Notes under the pieces: model-generated
Told to the model about the DNA's origin: nothing
Seen by the model: only the letters and a program-made list of their open reading frames with translations
Databases searched by the model: none
Translations under genes and position numbers: made by a program
Assembly: GCA_030737875.1 (NCBI GenBank)
Contig: CM060924.1
Location: forward strand, 152,762,197-152,826,196
DNA: 64,000 nucleotides
DNA from: Allium sativum
Lineage: Eukaryota; Streptophyta; Magnoliopsida; Asparagales; Amaryllidaceae
Reading direction: 5' to 3'
Shown here: in pieces, positions 36,473 through 49,360 of the stretch
Layout of the letters: every line of letters starts with the position of its first letter
Numbering within the stretch: position 1 is the first letter of the stretch

Positions 36473-37426
36473 TTCGTCAATTTTCATTCAAAACGTATTT
36501 TATAAATCGTTTTAAAAACGATTCCAACTTCATTTTCAATTTTAAACCAAAATTGAATATTCCATATCGTTATAATATATAAATGATAATATTTTCAAAA
36601 TATCAGATTTTGAAATCATTTCCTTTTTGATATTCATTAAAAAAATGAATAAAATCGATATAAATGTCGTTTGCGTCAAAATGGTGGATATCTAAACAAC
36701 ATGACTTCATATATTTCAATATTTTCGTATCCATCCCAAATCGGACATCAAAATCATATTTTGAGTATTCTCTGAATATTATTTTAAAATATTCATTATT
36801 TTAAAATATTCATTATTTTAAAATATTCTTTATTTCTGAATTAGAATCAGACACAGTCAATTACCATATAATGTTATTTATATGGATTTCATACAACACA
36901 TGTACATCACAACAATGATAAACAATCAACCATCATCCAGAGTGCATTGCACGACCGCATAAGCGTTAAATATAAATAATTAACGCTTACAACAGTCTGT
37001 CAACCAATCGATCGACATATAACTAAACAATCGGGATTAGTGTACGTCAAATATCATCCCAATACCCATGTGGGTTTTCATTCAACAAACACTGGATATT
37101 TTTCGTGTAGTTGGGCGATGTGTAAAATATATCGTCCCAATCAATGTCAGCCAAATAGGTGCACATAAACAAATCGTCAGATTTGTAAATGAATATTTAT
37201 TTTATTCATATACACGTTAAAAATTATTTTTTGAACTATAAAATATTTATTTCAACAGATGAATATTTTATTCATTCCATTCCGCATCACATTCACAATC
37301 AATTTTCACAACACAATACAATCAAACAAGTCGTCCATGGTCTGTGGACGATGGTGCCAGGTGCTGCTAAGCACCGTCTGCATCCTACTATATATTTAAC
37401 AAGAAAATAAAGTCAAACTGAGAAGT

Positions 37427-37431
37427 TCTCA
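37427..37431. repeat. Target site duplication TCTCA, left copy
   Basis: It matches 43835-43839 exactly. Confidence 0.9.
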
Positions 37432-40346
37432 TGTGACGGCCTGGAATTTCGCTCGATCCGAATCAGTCGTTAAACCGATCTAGACCGTTCGAAACCCCTG
37501 ATCGTTTTGAGAACATGACAAATCAGAACGCAGACGGAAGAACATTTCATTGCTATTACAACAATTCCATCAGACACAAGAATATACAGAGTATAATTGA
37601 ACAAATTACATTCGACAAATATCAGAGATTACAATAAATTACATAGCAGCGGAAAAATATACAAAACACGACTGAAAGTGATACACGGATACAGAGCTTT
37701 CCAAGCATCGTTCCAGCTGTAAATCAGGATCCTGTGAATATAAATCTGCAAAACCAAAACAACTAGTTGCCCGTGCGGAAAATAGGGGCACCCAGAGTTT
37801 AGGTTAAAACAATAAACTCTAAGTCAGTCATGTGACTGGTGTGAGAACTAAAACAGTTATTTAAAGCTTTACTTTAAAAGAGAGTAATTCAAGGGACCAC
37901 GCCGTATAACACGGAACGGGTTTCTTCCCAAGAACACCAGTGCATATCAATAAACAGCGCAATGCTTTTTCAAAAAATGAAGCTATTATAAGACCCAGGT
38001 CCCATCACACAATGCAACGCAAGCCGGAGGATAGGGTTTTCCCTTATAATAGCCAAACATGCTTGGTACGTTTAAAACAAATCGTTTGATACTATAATAA
38101 GTGTATAGTGTCAAAACATTTTCAATCATAAATATAAATCATAGACGGCATAGCATCCCATGCTACTATGTCGCCATACTAGGCTCTACAAATAAAGCCG
38201 AAATATCTCGTATTGGAAATTGGATTTCCGTCATGAGTCGACGCAAGGGGCAAGCTCCTCTCCGCTTCGAGACACTCTAGCAAATGCTCAGGACTACGCA
38301 TTCTGGGCAACCCTGGATCGGTTGGGCCGGTCCTCACTTACGTTAGAGGATTATTTATTCCTGAACACACGTTTCCCGGTCCTTATAGACCTATAATCGA
38401 GGCGCCTCATTCCAACAACCACAAAGGTGAAAACTATATAAATGTCAGGGCTGGTAAGTCACTGACACCACCAAAGCTAGAAAGAAACGTCGTGTTCTCC
38501 CAACGGTCCGTATCCCGTTTTTAACTCATACCGAGGTGTGAGGCTTGCTAATTCACGTTATACACAAAGCTATGCCACAAGGGCCGTGCTTTGATCATCA
38601 ACCACAAGATTTTTCTTTTCAACAGAAGCCTTGATCCATGCAACTCAGCATGCCACACAGGCAATTCATGCCATGCGATTGATACCTATCGATATATAAC
38701 CTCTAAGCTTGTACATCACAGAGAAGGGCGTTAAGCAAGAGAATAAATTCTCCGCTGCCAAGAAGATATATATTTAACAGAAATCAATCAACATAGAATA
38801 AAATCCAATGTCTGACACACAATCCATTTACAAGTTCGTTCTGGGTCTGAACGAAACCGGAGGCACTTTCCTCGCATATCCATCGATCTCCAAGTACGTC
38901 TGGACGGCCACCAACTATTCCATCCTCTTGGGTGTACAACCCAATCAGGATCATTAGTAATTACCCAAACGATGTGAAGACTTCAGGTCTTCGCCACTGT
39001 CTTCATCTTCGACATATCGTCGAATCGGTTATTCAGAATGGGTATAAACCCGGCCTTTCCGAACAACCCGCGTATATTAAAAACAAATGTTACACAAACA
39101 CAACATACGCCTCATTCCAATTCATATTCTCAGGGAAAGGTTCCCATTAATTTTACCCAAGATAAATTCTTTAAAATTTATCCTTCAATCTTCCTTTGGA
39201 TGTCATTTCAAACCAAATTATGGTTTTCTAAACTAGTCGAGATTAGCGAACCACACCGAAGTAATTATTTATTTTATTTCCCAATCCCAACCTATTCATT
39301 CCATGAAGCAAAACTGGTAATACTCCATATCTAACACCGTGGTGTTATCGGTAAAATTAATTACCATTTCACGTTCAAATCTAATTAAAGATTTACCTAT
39401 CGCTTTGGAGCAAAACTGGTGATACTCCATCCTCGCTCACCTTCTAAATTTGATAATTTAAATTATCAATCACATCTCAATTTAATTGCAGATTCATTGA
39501 AACTCCTTTTACTGGGTTAAAGAACTAGTGTCATTTAAAACACAGTTCACGATAAACCCAAATCACATTCTATTTAAAACTCATTTCAAATCCAATTTAT
39601 TTATTTAAAAATAAATGGATTTTAATTTCAGTTCAAAACTAGTTCATTTCGATAAAAATCTATTTTTATCTTTTCAAATATGGAGTTTTTTCATCCCAAT
39701 TTTTCCCAAATCATTTCTTATGATTTTACACTAATTATTGATATTTTTATTATTTTGATCAAGGCCCGTACAGTCGATTTTCATCAACGGCCATCGAACT
39801 ACACTTACAACGACCTTTTCTGAAATTGATTTAGACATATCTCCAAATCCAACCATTAGATTTCAAATTTCTAACATTCGTTTGAAAGATCTTTTCGATA
39901 CGAACCCAATGGTTCCGGTTTTAGGAGAATCCGGCGGTCGGATCTCCCGTAATGTCCGTTTGAAATAAATGGTCGAAATTCACGAACTGCCGTGGCGCGG
40001 CGCATTCTATTCAGGCCATTATATTGTATATATAATATATATAATAAATATTTCGTCGATTTCTATTTAAATCGAATTATATAAATAGTTTTGAATTCGT
40101 TTCAAAAACATTTTCAACTCCCATTTCAATTCAAATCAAAATTGAATTTTTCCTTATAAATTCGTTTTAAGATTCATTTCAATTCGATTTAAATTTCAAT
40201 TCGTTTTCTATTCAATTTGAATTCAATTTGTTTTCCCTTCAATTCGAATTCAAATTGGTTTTCTATTTAATTCATATCAAATTCGTTATATATTCAATTG
40301 AAAACAAATGTGTTTTCTATTCAATTGAAATCAAATTTGTTTTCTA

Positions 40347-40643
40347 TTCAATTTAATTCGAAATCATTTTATATTCAATTCATTTCGAAATCGTTTTATA
40401 TTCAATTCATTTCGAAATCGTTTTATATTCAATTCATTTCGAAATCGTTTTATATTCAAATCATTTCGAAATCGTTTTATATTCAATTCATTTCGAAATC
40501 GTTTTATATCCAATTCATTTCGAAATCGTTTTATATTCAATTCATTTCGAAAACGTTTTATATTCAATTCATTTCGAAATCGTTTTATATTCAATTCATT
40601 TCGAAATCGTTTTATATTCAATTCATTTCGAAATCGTTTTATA
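40347..40643. repeat. 27-bp tandem array, 11 units, open on both strands
   Basis: Units of the form TTCAATTCATTTCGAAAT plus CGTTTTATA repeat at exactly 27 bp (starts at 40374, 40401, 40428 and so on); the first unit is divergent. Because 27 is a multiple of 3 the array is open in a plus frame (period SFYIQFISK) and a minus frame (period NIKRFRNEL). Only this LTR copy has it; relatives have a single diffuse ATTCATTTC-rich stretch. I regard the frames as by-products. Confidence 0.9.
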
Positions 40644-40776
40644 TTCAATTTAATTCAAATTTCATTTCAAAATATTCGATTTCGAAATCACTTTTCAATA
40701 TTCATTTTAAAATGAATAAAATCGATATAAATATCGTTCACGTCAAAATGGCGTCAATCTAATCAACACGGCTTCA

Positions 40777-40896
40777 TATATTTCTATTTCCAAATATTCT
40801 ATTTCAAATATTTCTTTTTCAAATATTTCTATTTCAAATATTTCTATTTCGAATATTTCGATTTCAAATATTTCTATTTCAAATATTTCTATTTCA
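40777..40896. repeat. 15-bp tandem array (ATTTCTATTTCAAAT)
   Basis: About eight units, slightly varied (TTTTTC, TTTCGAAT), lie close to the 27-bp array in the same LTR. Confidence 0.8.
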
Positions 40897-41914
40897 ACAA
40901 ATGAATATTTATCTTTGTCAACACACGACTAATCTCAACGAATGAGTACTGTCCACGTGTGACTATTTTTGTTAAAATATTTCGTTCAACACATAACTAA
41001 TCTCAATGGATGAGTACAGTCAACACATGAACCTTTATATTATAATATTCTTTATTTTCTAAATTGGAATGAGGCCCAATCAATTACCATATGAAGTTAA
41101 TTACATGGATTTTCATACGTCACACGTATATAATAGCATTGGAAAATAATCAACCATCAACCAAAGTGCACTACACTGTATAAGCATCAAATATAGATAT
41201 CTAAAGCTTATAACAGCCTGTCAATCAATCGATCGACATATTTAATCAATCAGGATGAGTGAACTTCAAATTTCATCCCAACACCCGTGTGGGGTTTCAA
41301 ACAATCAAACACATATTTTATTTGTGCAGTTGGGCGATGTGTAAAATTTATCGACCCAATCAATGTCCTTCAAATAGGTGTACATAAATAAACCGTCCGG
41401 TTTGTAAATGAATATTTTATTTTATTCACTTTCACGTTAAAAATTATATTTTTAACGATAAAATATTTTATTTCAACATATGAATTTCAATTCAGTTCAT
41501 TCTTTAAATAAAATGATATTTTTATTTTTCTAACTTATTTTAGAAAATTTCGGCGGCATAACGGCACGATACTAGAAACGGGACAAGGCCTAGCCTTATC
41601 CCCGGTCTAGTGAAGGCCCACGCCATTCACACATCAATCAAATCAATTTCATTTCACCAAACAATTCAATTCAATTCAAATAATCTAACCAACTACACAG
41701 CCAAACAAACAAGTCCATGGTCTGTGGACGATTGTGTCGGGTGCTACTAAACACCGTCTGCATCCTAGTATATATATATAACTAGAAAAATAAATTGAAG
41801 AGTGAGAAATTCTCACCAATAGCTATCCTAACTCCATGGCTCTTCCTTTATAGAAATCTTTGTCGCTCTCGTCTCTTATCACTTTCGTCGCCCGTAGCCA
41901 CTACATATGTAAAA

Positions 41915-42130
41915 ATCGAATTTTCACTTCGCTATTCAATATATAAAAATCGATTTTTTTTCTCTGTTATTCAATATATAAAAATCGGATTTTTTCTATG
42001 CTATTCAATATATAAAAATCGAATTTTTATTCCGCTGTTCAATATATAAAATCGAATTTTTATTCCGCTATTCAATATATAAAAATCGAATTTTTATTCC
42101 GCTATTCAATATATAAAAATCTCGTCCTTT
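41915..42130 (-). repeat. AT-rich palindromic array in the nested solo LTR
   Basis: Units of about 35 bp, CGCTATTCAATATATAAAAA then TCGAATTTTTATTC, repeat five to six times. They are more uniform than in the other copies, which suggests recent expansion. Confidence 0.8.
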
Positions 42131-42460
42131 CAACTATAAAGATTTTGCCTTTCAAATTTAAAGATATCGCCTTTTCTAATTTAAAAATATCGTCTTTTCT
42201 ATTTTAAATTTTAAAAATATCGTCTTTTCTATTTTAAAAATATCATCTTTTCTATTTTATGTTTTCAAAATCAAATTCTATGTTATATTTTAAAAACAAT
42301 TCTCTTTTCAAAAACAATTCTCTTTTCATTTTTTTTAAAACAATGAATATTCTTATCAAACTGATTTTAAACAACATCAAAATCAGTTGTTCAACAATGT
42401 AAAATTAGTTTTTATATAATGTAGAAATTCAGTTTTTAAATAAAATAACAAGTATTAAAA

Positions 42461-42905
42461 ACTCACTGTTCTTTGTCTATTGCCGGAGGACACCCTAAAT
42501 CGGTGGAGTTTTGCGTCGGAGGAGGGGGTGGGCGTCTGAACGTCGGCGAGTTGGGCGTTTTAGGGTTTGTTGGGCGGTTTTTTGGGTGCGTCGTCGATCT
42601 TCATTTTATAGGAGAGAGAAACGAGGGAAGGGAGAAGAAGAAGATGGAGGGCGGCGGTGGTTGGGGGCCCCACCTGGCGGCGTCGCGACTTCGATTTGGT
42701 TGGGGGGTGTCGCGACTGGAGATGGGGGCTCGGGCGAGGTCGAGGGTGGAGCGAGGTCATCGGGGAGGAGCTGGGCAGAGGGGGGGTCTGAGGTGGTGCG
42801 GCGACTGGGTGGAGGACGGTGGCGAGATAGACGGGGGGGGGGGGGGAATCGATTTTCTCCTTTTTTTTCCTGTGGAAATGATTTTGAACGGGGGGAGGGG
42901 GTAGA
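42461..42905 (-). other. GC-rich exon-like block with donor-like GTGAGT (42466-42461)
   Basis: In the LTR sense this is C-rich and ends GAACA|GTGAGT. A 14-base G run (plus strand) lies at 42833-42846. The longest sense-strand frame (42760-42560) is 66 codons, Pro- and Arg-rich, with no motif. The block cannot be aligned by eye to those in the other copies, although both flanks can. Confidence 0.5.
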
Positions 42906-43834
42906 GGTTATAGAAGGAGAAGGGGATTTTTAATTTTTTTATTATTTATTTATTTATTTTATCACTAAAAAGCAACTTTTATTTTCGACCTCTAAACGAG
43001 GCCCACCGCCTGTCATCCATAGCGTATTACCCCCATTCCGAACACAATGGGATATGTATCGTAAGCTGATTCGATCGTTTCGATCAGTTTTTGTCAAAAT
43101 CAACATATAACTCTATATATTGAATTTGAACACGCATTTCAATTTACAGGGGTCACATACGAATTCTAAAAATTGCAGAAAAATATTTTCTAGCCTCGTA
43201 TTGAAGATACGGTCCTAACAAAACTAGTTTCTTCGAATTCTGAGACCGTTGGAAAAATGGCCATTTTCCTGTCGATTAAAATCAACTGAAACTGGTCAAA
43301 CGCATTTTCCTTTGCCACGCTCACATATTGATTCGAAAAATTATTAAATTTGGAATCTAGCAATAATTTGATATCACGGATCCAACAAAAGTGGTTTCGT
43401 CGAAATCCGAGGTCGTTTGCAAAATTCCCATTTTTAAGGGGCTGAATTCCATAGCGACTATTCGGAATTTTCAACTGGACATATCTTTTGATTCCCGCTA
43501 TGATATTTCAATCTTCCGAGTTCGTTGGAAAGATATAATCAATTGGATCCTATTATTTTTGGTTTCGTTAAAATCCGGATCGTTTTGCACCCGGTACATT
43601 CAATTGAAGTTTGAAATCGAATTATCGAACTACCGCGCCATTTTCAATTCCTTTTATAATTATATCTAATTATTTTTATTCTAACGACGAGGTATGTAAT
43701 ATATACGTTCGAATTATATTCAAAATAAATTGCTCGTCGATATTATTTAAAATAATTCATTTTAAATATTCAAAATTCGCTAAAATTGCCTAAATAAAAA
43801 GTTTAAACTGGTCCAGATTTTCTGGGTTATTACA

Positions 43835-43839
43835 TCTCA
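43835..43839. repeat. Target site duplication TCTCA, right copy
   Basis: It matches 37427-37431 exactly. Confidence 0.9.
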
Positions 43840-43929
43840 CCTTGAAGCTAAGCCAAACGCCGCGACTCTTCATATGTAGGAAAACTTCGCCGTGTTTCCA
43901 ACGAGGTCTGTTTCATGCGGCATATGTTA

Positions 43930-44440
43930 AAAAACATGTTTTTAACATCGCTATATATATAATTAAAAATCATATTTTTATGACGCTACATGTATAGAAA
44001 AGATCATATTTTTATTTCGCTACATGTATATAAAAGATTATATTTTTTATAACGTTGTTTATATTATAGAAATCATATTTTTAATTCGCTTCCTATATAA
44101 AAATCACAATTTTATTTTGATACATATATAAAAATCATATTTTTACAACGCTCTTATATGTATAAAAATCACTTCTTCATCCGAACGTTATGTATACAAA
44201 AATCACAACTTTATATGTTATTCATATAAATAAAAATCAAATCTTTACGTGTTATATATATAAATAAAATCAACTTTTTATATGTTATATATAAATAAAA
44301 ATCAAATCTTTATGATATTAAAAATCTCTCCTTTTCCTTTCATACATATAAAAGATCATGTTTTAAATCCTCTACAAATATAAAAATCATGTTTTTAATC
44401 CTCTATATATATAAAAATCATGTTTTTACAATGCTAATTA
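43930..44440 (-). repeat. AT-rich palindromic array, right part of the interrupted LTR
   Basis: Units ATAAAAATCATATTTTTAT are separated by CGCTACATGTAT-like words, about 12 copies in the position of the array at 7320-7760. Confidence 0.7.
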
Positions 44441-44519
44441 TATATATAAACTAAAAACCGAAATTAAACAATGTATTTAAATTAAAAAAATGAATTTAAA
44501 ATAAAATAAAAAAGGAGAA

Positions 44520-44830
44520 GCTCACTAGCTTCACCTTCAGAGGGAATGGAGGCTGACGGGGCGCGCACGGGGTCAGAGACGGTCGGAGGTGGGGTTGCAC
44601 TCGCCGGCGGCCGCCTAGGGTGCTTCACGGTGGCTAGGGCACGGATTTTTAGGGTTCAAACAAGGAGAGAGAAGAGGGGGAGGAGCGGAGAAGAAGGGAG
44701 GTGGTCGGGGAGGAGCGATGGCGGCGTGGGGCGGGGCTGCGACGTCCGCGGTGGCGCTGGACGGGGAGGTCAACGGATTCGCTCCTTCGGTTTTTATTTT
44801 ATTTTAAATTGGAGCGTTGACTGAATAGAG
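44520..44830 (-). other. GC-rich exon-like block with donor-like GTGAGC (44525-44520)
   Basis: C-rich in the LTR sense, ending GAAGCTA|GTGAGC; the donor has C in the last position, a weaker match. A plus-strand frame through it (44546-44824) is antisense to the LTR and has no motif. Confidence 0.45.
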
Positions 44831-45419
44831 GGAAAAGGTGGGGGAGGGAATATATAATTATATATTATTTTATTTATTTAATTAATTCCATAAAGTAACT
44901 TTTTTATTGGATCTCCAAACGAGACCCAACAACAGTCGCCCCTTGCTAATTACCCCCATTCCGGACACAATGGGATATGTTTCGTAATCGAAATCGGCTG
45001 TTACGATAAATTTTCGTTAAAATTAAAATATATAACATTCAATATTCAATTTGAACGTACATTTTAATTTACTGGGGCCACATATTCAATATTCAATATT
45101 CTAGCTATGTTTTGATGGTACGGTCCTAACAAAACTAATTTCATCGAATTTGGTGACCGTTTGAAAAACGATCATTTTCTAGTCGATTATATTCAAACTA
45201 AAATTACCAAACACGTTTAAATCCACCACACTCACATATTGATCCCAAAAATTATGAAAATTGGAATCTAGCAATAACTTGACATTAAGAATCCAACAAA
45301 AGTGGTTTCGTCGAAAACGGAGGTCGTTTGCAAAATGGCTATTTTTAAGGGCTTTATATATATATTGAAATATATATAAATTCCACGACAACTTTTCTGA
45401 ATTTTAAACTGGACGTAAC

Positions 45420-46173
45420 TGTTGACCCTCCTTTTGGCAAGGCCTTCAACCCATGGACCCATCACGGGTTCGTTCAGGGCTCGAGCATGGGCTTGGACAA
45501 GCCCGGACATTCTTGGTTCGTGGCTCCTTGGCTCGTGGCTCCTTGGCTCATGGGCTCCTGGATAGAAGTATTTCAGCTTGAGAGACCTAGGCCAGAGGGT
45601 TTTGAGATCAGCTTACACTACAGCAATGACTTGGTCATGAGATCTATTTCATAGCCTACTTACTTGGTCCAACTACCTATTCTAAGGGATATAAACTTGG
45701 ATCAAGCTATACTTATGCTGCCACACATTGAAGGGAACTTCTCCACGTAATCAAGACTTAGCTCCGTTATCTGCTATTCACATGGATCAATCGACACATG
45801 GCACCTCCAATTATTGAAGCCTACTGCCTATAAATACACCAAGCAATACAACAAAGAGGGGATCTTTGGCTCAGATTAGAGCTTAACTCTTTGGCCCATG
45901 CATGACTCAATCATGGCTGACAACCACTTTCATCACGAAATACTTGCTATATTCCTCAAAAACGACTATGTAATAGAGATCCTGATGATCTCATTCATTG
46001 TATCTCCGACTTTATGATATTATTATGAGATTATAAAGTGGACGTAGGCTCATTAACGCCGAACCACTATAAAAACGTTGTTGTCTTGCTTTTTCTTGCT
46101 TTTTCTGACATTTCTTCATATATCGTGCTCAAATCCGACTTTTGGCCATTGATGACTATTTTTCGGCGTTACT
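45420..46173 (+). repeat. 5' LTR of the Tat-like element
   Basis: TGTTGACC start; 3' end set by the primer-site-like sequence at 46178, so exact to a few bases. It contains a run of GGCTCCTTGGCTC repeats at 45515-45562. A TATA box (45829-45836) lies about 340 bp from its end. Confidence 0.55.
45829..45836 (+). promoter_or_regulatory. TATA box TATAAATA of the Tat-like LTR
   Basis: CTGCCTATAAATACACCAAG is a strong plant TATA context, with AACAAAGAGG about 20 bp downstream as a possible start region. Confidence 0.55.
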
Positions 46174-46177
46174 AGTT

Positions 46178-46190
46178 TGGTGCTTTCACT
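46178..46190 (+). other. Candidate primer binding site TGGTGCTTTCACT
   Basis: TTTGGTGCTTTCA directly after the LTR resembles sites of some plant Tat-lineage elements. The first start codon follows at 46194, close for a gag leader. Confidence 0.45.
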
Positions 46191-46193
46191 AAA

Positions 46194-46592
46194 ATGAATT
46201 CTCAATGTCTTAAGGGTTTTGCTAAACTTTTGGATCACCAAGTCCAAGACTAAATCCTAGCTTTAGTCATCTTCAACAGCCATGGTTTCCAAGACTTTTT
46301 GCACGTGCTTTGGAAAGCAGAAGCAGCAACATCTACATCCCCAGCAAACACCGATTTTGTCCCAGTTCTGGGTTCGACCCAACCAGAAGACTAGCCAGTA
46401 AGAACTGCATATTGGAAAGCTCCCCGTATGCAGCTTGGCTCGAAGAAAATCTTGGGTCTGGGTGAGATTGTTTCGAACAGCTATCGTTATACTGATGTTA
46501 AGCTCTCCAAGTCGACCAACTTCAGATCGACTGATTTCTCTGAAGCTCTCCAGGTTGTTTCAAAGAAGGCTCAATCTGCCCAAATTGAATGA
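46194..46592 (+). pseudogene. Decayed N-terminal gag-like frame
   Basis: One frame runs from the ATG at 46194 (MNSQCLKGFAKLLDHQVQD) to 46592 with stops at 46251-46253, 46392-46394 and 46590-46592. Between the stops it encodes plausible protein with an AYWKAPRMQLGSKK stretch and a Ser/Lys-rich end. Codon continuity across two stops suggests real but dead coding sequence. Gag identity is inferred from position. Confidence 0.4.
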
Positions 46593-47251
46593 ATCGGCCG
46601 GTGCCCACTTGTTCGACCTATATGGTTAGGTCGATCGCCACCGGGACTGTGGGGCCCCGGACCCCCACCGGCGCTGCGCCCGGACCCGCTCGACGGCTCG
46701 CCTTCGGCTCGGAGCTCGGCTCACCTTCGGCTCGGCATATATTTTGGCCAACAACAATCATCAAAGGCGTAGCTGCGGATGGACGAGTCATGTCTACATT
46801 CTTAGCCTCTGTATCCCACTTCACGACATGGAAAAGGAAAAGCTTCGATAAGCATGGATCCATTGTTCTCCTGCTGATTACCGTCTTAGCACCGACAACA
46901 TGAGATGCCCCCATTAACAATTCTGATCTAACTACCTGACCCTTATTCCTTGCCCTTGACGTGGGGGCAAGAAGGCAATTCAAAGGAAACACACCCTCAT
47001 CATTCACCCACAAAGGCCGCCGGATTTCCTTTATTGCCCCAATACCCCGATTAAGGTCTGATCGTTCTTGGCATTGCCACCCCACGAGGAGTTAAAAAGT
47101 CTTCCTTCATCAACTAAAACTTTAGCGGTCATCACCTGTCCAAGATAGGATAAAGCGGAATGGACTGGCAAAGGATACGCGACACGATTCTCATTCGGAA
47201 CAATACTCATTCCTTTAACATGAATATTTTTTATCCTTATCTCTTATCCTT

Positions 47252-47760
47252 GCATGCTTTATGAGTTATTGATGTGACTAACTCATGAATTTATGTGTGA
47301 ATGGTACAGGTACCCAGATTCTGGTACTAATCAGACTTCCAACGCCTGCACACATAACTACAGAGCATTGCCATAACGAGCTCGACTGAACCACTCGTTT
47401 ACAAAACCATGTCCTCCGTCCGAGGAAAGTTATACAGCTCAAGGTGTATCTGACATAACCATCCACTACTCGGCTCATGCGTGGCATGACTAATGACAAT
47501 TGTGCATCAACTTTTACATTTCAAAGCCCGAATCCGACTCAGAATTGATGCGGTTCGACAGTCCATATGGCTAGTTCCTATGCTCGATGCCATCGGATTA
47601 CATGAATCCAAATAGAAGAGGCAGCTTCGCCCCTCTACATACTTTCCAATCACGAATTTTTGCATTTACATGCTTCTTGAGTTATCGACATAACTAACTC
47701 ATGCAAATTTGTGTATAAATGATGTAGGTACCCAATGTTTGGTATCAACCACTCCTTCCA
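47252..47760. repeat. Pair of diverged ~100-bp repeats, 407 bp apart
   Basis: 47252-47350 and 47659-47760 share the order ATGCTT-TGAGTTAT-GA-(A/G)TAACTAACTCATG, then AGGTACCCA and TGGTA-CAA. The spacing suggests an old tandem duplication of a roughly 0.4-kb unit. Confidence 0.6.
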
Positions 47761-48330
47761 TAGTTTGATCGGAGGAACGTAAAGTTTGGCGAAAGAGATT
47801 CAAATATTCACCCGCTTACTTTTTGCCAGACACTAACAATCTGTCGTAAATGAAGTTCGACCATTCATTTACTGACGTTTTGCCCTTGAAGTAGGGGGCA
47901 AGAGAATATACACACATGAGTTCGATGTGAGCTATCTATGCATGGGCATACTAATGATGCATCCTCAACATCTAGACTTCAATTCGTCAGACAAAACATA
48001 GAAATGTATTCGGGTGTGACATAACCACTCAGTAGATCGGCGACTCCATCCCTTGATCCGACGAGAAGAGCGCAACAATGACACGGGCACGATCCCACAA
48101 ACAACATAATAACTTTCGCCTTCGACGTGGGGGAAAAAGAGAAATGTTAAGACGAGGATGAGTATGACTCGACCACTCTCCAAAAACGTCTTTAACTCTT
48201 TCGATGGTTGGAGTATAAGCTCAATAGGGGCGTGAACCGACCACCCCTGATGGCGACATTTGCCCTTGATGTGGGAGCAAAGGGACGATGCCAAGGCAAA
48301 TGTGACCCGACTGTTTTCCTGACTAACTCT

Positions 48331-48610
48331 AATCCTTAGGGCTTGGAAAAGAGTATAAACCTAGGACGAGTGTGATGGGCACACCAAGACTTAAGACCAC
48401 TTGATCCACAACTCTAACCGAAAATGACTTTGGGAGAGTATAAAGGACGAGCCACGACGTCCATAACTCTAACTCTCCCGAATTGAGAGAGAGTATAAAC
48501 CTATTTGTTAGTGTGAACGGTGCACCACGACTTAAGACCACTAAACCCATAACTCTAACTCTCACGACTTGGGAGAGAGTATAAAGGACGATGATGCGAC
48601 GTCCACACAA
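48331..48610. repeat. Decayed tandem repeats with AACTCTAACTCTC and GAGAGTATAAA words
   Basis: GAGAGTATAAA-like words at about 48345, 48433, 48488 and 48575, and CACGACTTAAGACCACT-like words twice, show an alternating two-block repeat of about 140 bp. A single remnant lies at 49750. Confidence 0.65.
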
Positions 48611-49360
48611 TCTTCATCGCCCTCCGACTGAGGATAGGTGTATAAAATATTTGCAGACCGGACGGCCGAATGACTTAACCCGGTTCCCACCGATACTTGG
48701 GGCACAGATATAAACTTCTGAATTAACTACAAACACGTTTCAGACGCGACCCGTGTTTCAAAGTTAAATGGGGGTTATTGCGACTATACCTCCAAACTAC
48801 GGCACTTGACACTTTGACATTTAATCATTCTATACTAGATAGCTTAGCACTTAATACATTTTCATTTCAAGCTAGACTTGCTTGTGACATAAAGATTGAC
48901 TTAGTAACTTGCAAATTAAACGAATTATTCTATTCAAATTGAAGAATCATGTACAGATACAAGCAAAGACATGAGGGGCACACTCGCGTACAACAACAAA
49001 GGGGTCGTGTTCGAAGGACTGACGTCGACTCCTAACGCTAAACTTCCCACATGACTCTGTGCAACGACCGAAAGGAGACCTTGAGAGTGGGATGTTCAAT
49101 AACACATCACACGACTTAAGGCAACGACTGAAAGAGGGCATTGGGTGTGATATCTAGAATCGACACACATGCCCATATGTGACTGACTATAGCCCACGCA
49201 CAACGACGGGTTTCACATCGTAAGTACACTGAATGGAAAATGCAATAGCTCGAGCATTTGAATAACACAAACACTTAAGCTTTGAAAGCCATGTCTTTTT
49301 TTTTATGCATGCATGTCTAAATTTGAAATGGATGTGATCCGACTACCTGTCTTTTACCAT

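Larger units (their letters stand above)
37432..43834 (-). mobile_element. Giant solo LTR (6.40 kb), nested in a relative
   Basis: It starts TGTAATAACCCAG at 43834 and ends GGCCGTCACA at 37432 (minus strand), flanked by TCTCA on both sides. The host DNA on both sides is the same LTR family, so this is self-nesting. It shares its 3' tip type (GATCGAGCGAAA, about 83 bp) with the solo LTR at 5930-11785, not with the copies at 17336 and 32758. Extra length comes partly from two tandem arrays (40347-40643 and 40777-40896). Confidence 0.9.
32758..45419 (-). mobile_element. Giant-family LTR, interrupted by a solo LTR and truncated
   Basis: The two parts, 32758-37431 and 43835-45419, join into one LTR once the nested solo LTR and one TCTCA are removed. 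The 3' end on the minus strand is CGTGTCACA at 32758. The 5' end is missing: homology stops at 45419, about 310 bp short of the expected TGTAACAACCC, where a Tat-like LTR begins. Right-part features: AT array (43930-44440), GC-rich block (44520-44830), U3 box (44958-44979). The copy has larger internal insertions than its relatives, for example around 34930-35110, and a (TA)n run at 36441-36465. Confidence 0.85.

Noticed and set aside
40347..40643. Considered as a CRISPR array because of regular short repeats.
   Set aside because: There are no unique spacers; units are directly head to tail and the DNA is plant retrotransposon.
40298..40762. 154- and 94-codon repetitive proteins (SFYIQFISK and NIKRFRNEL periods).
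   Set aside because: They come from an array with a period divisible by three and exist in only one LTR copy.
46618..48610. Several minus-strand frames of 70-155 codons in the Tat-like interior.
   Set aside because: No motif, no plausible start context, and they lie in repeat-rich DNA opposite to the element's orientation.
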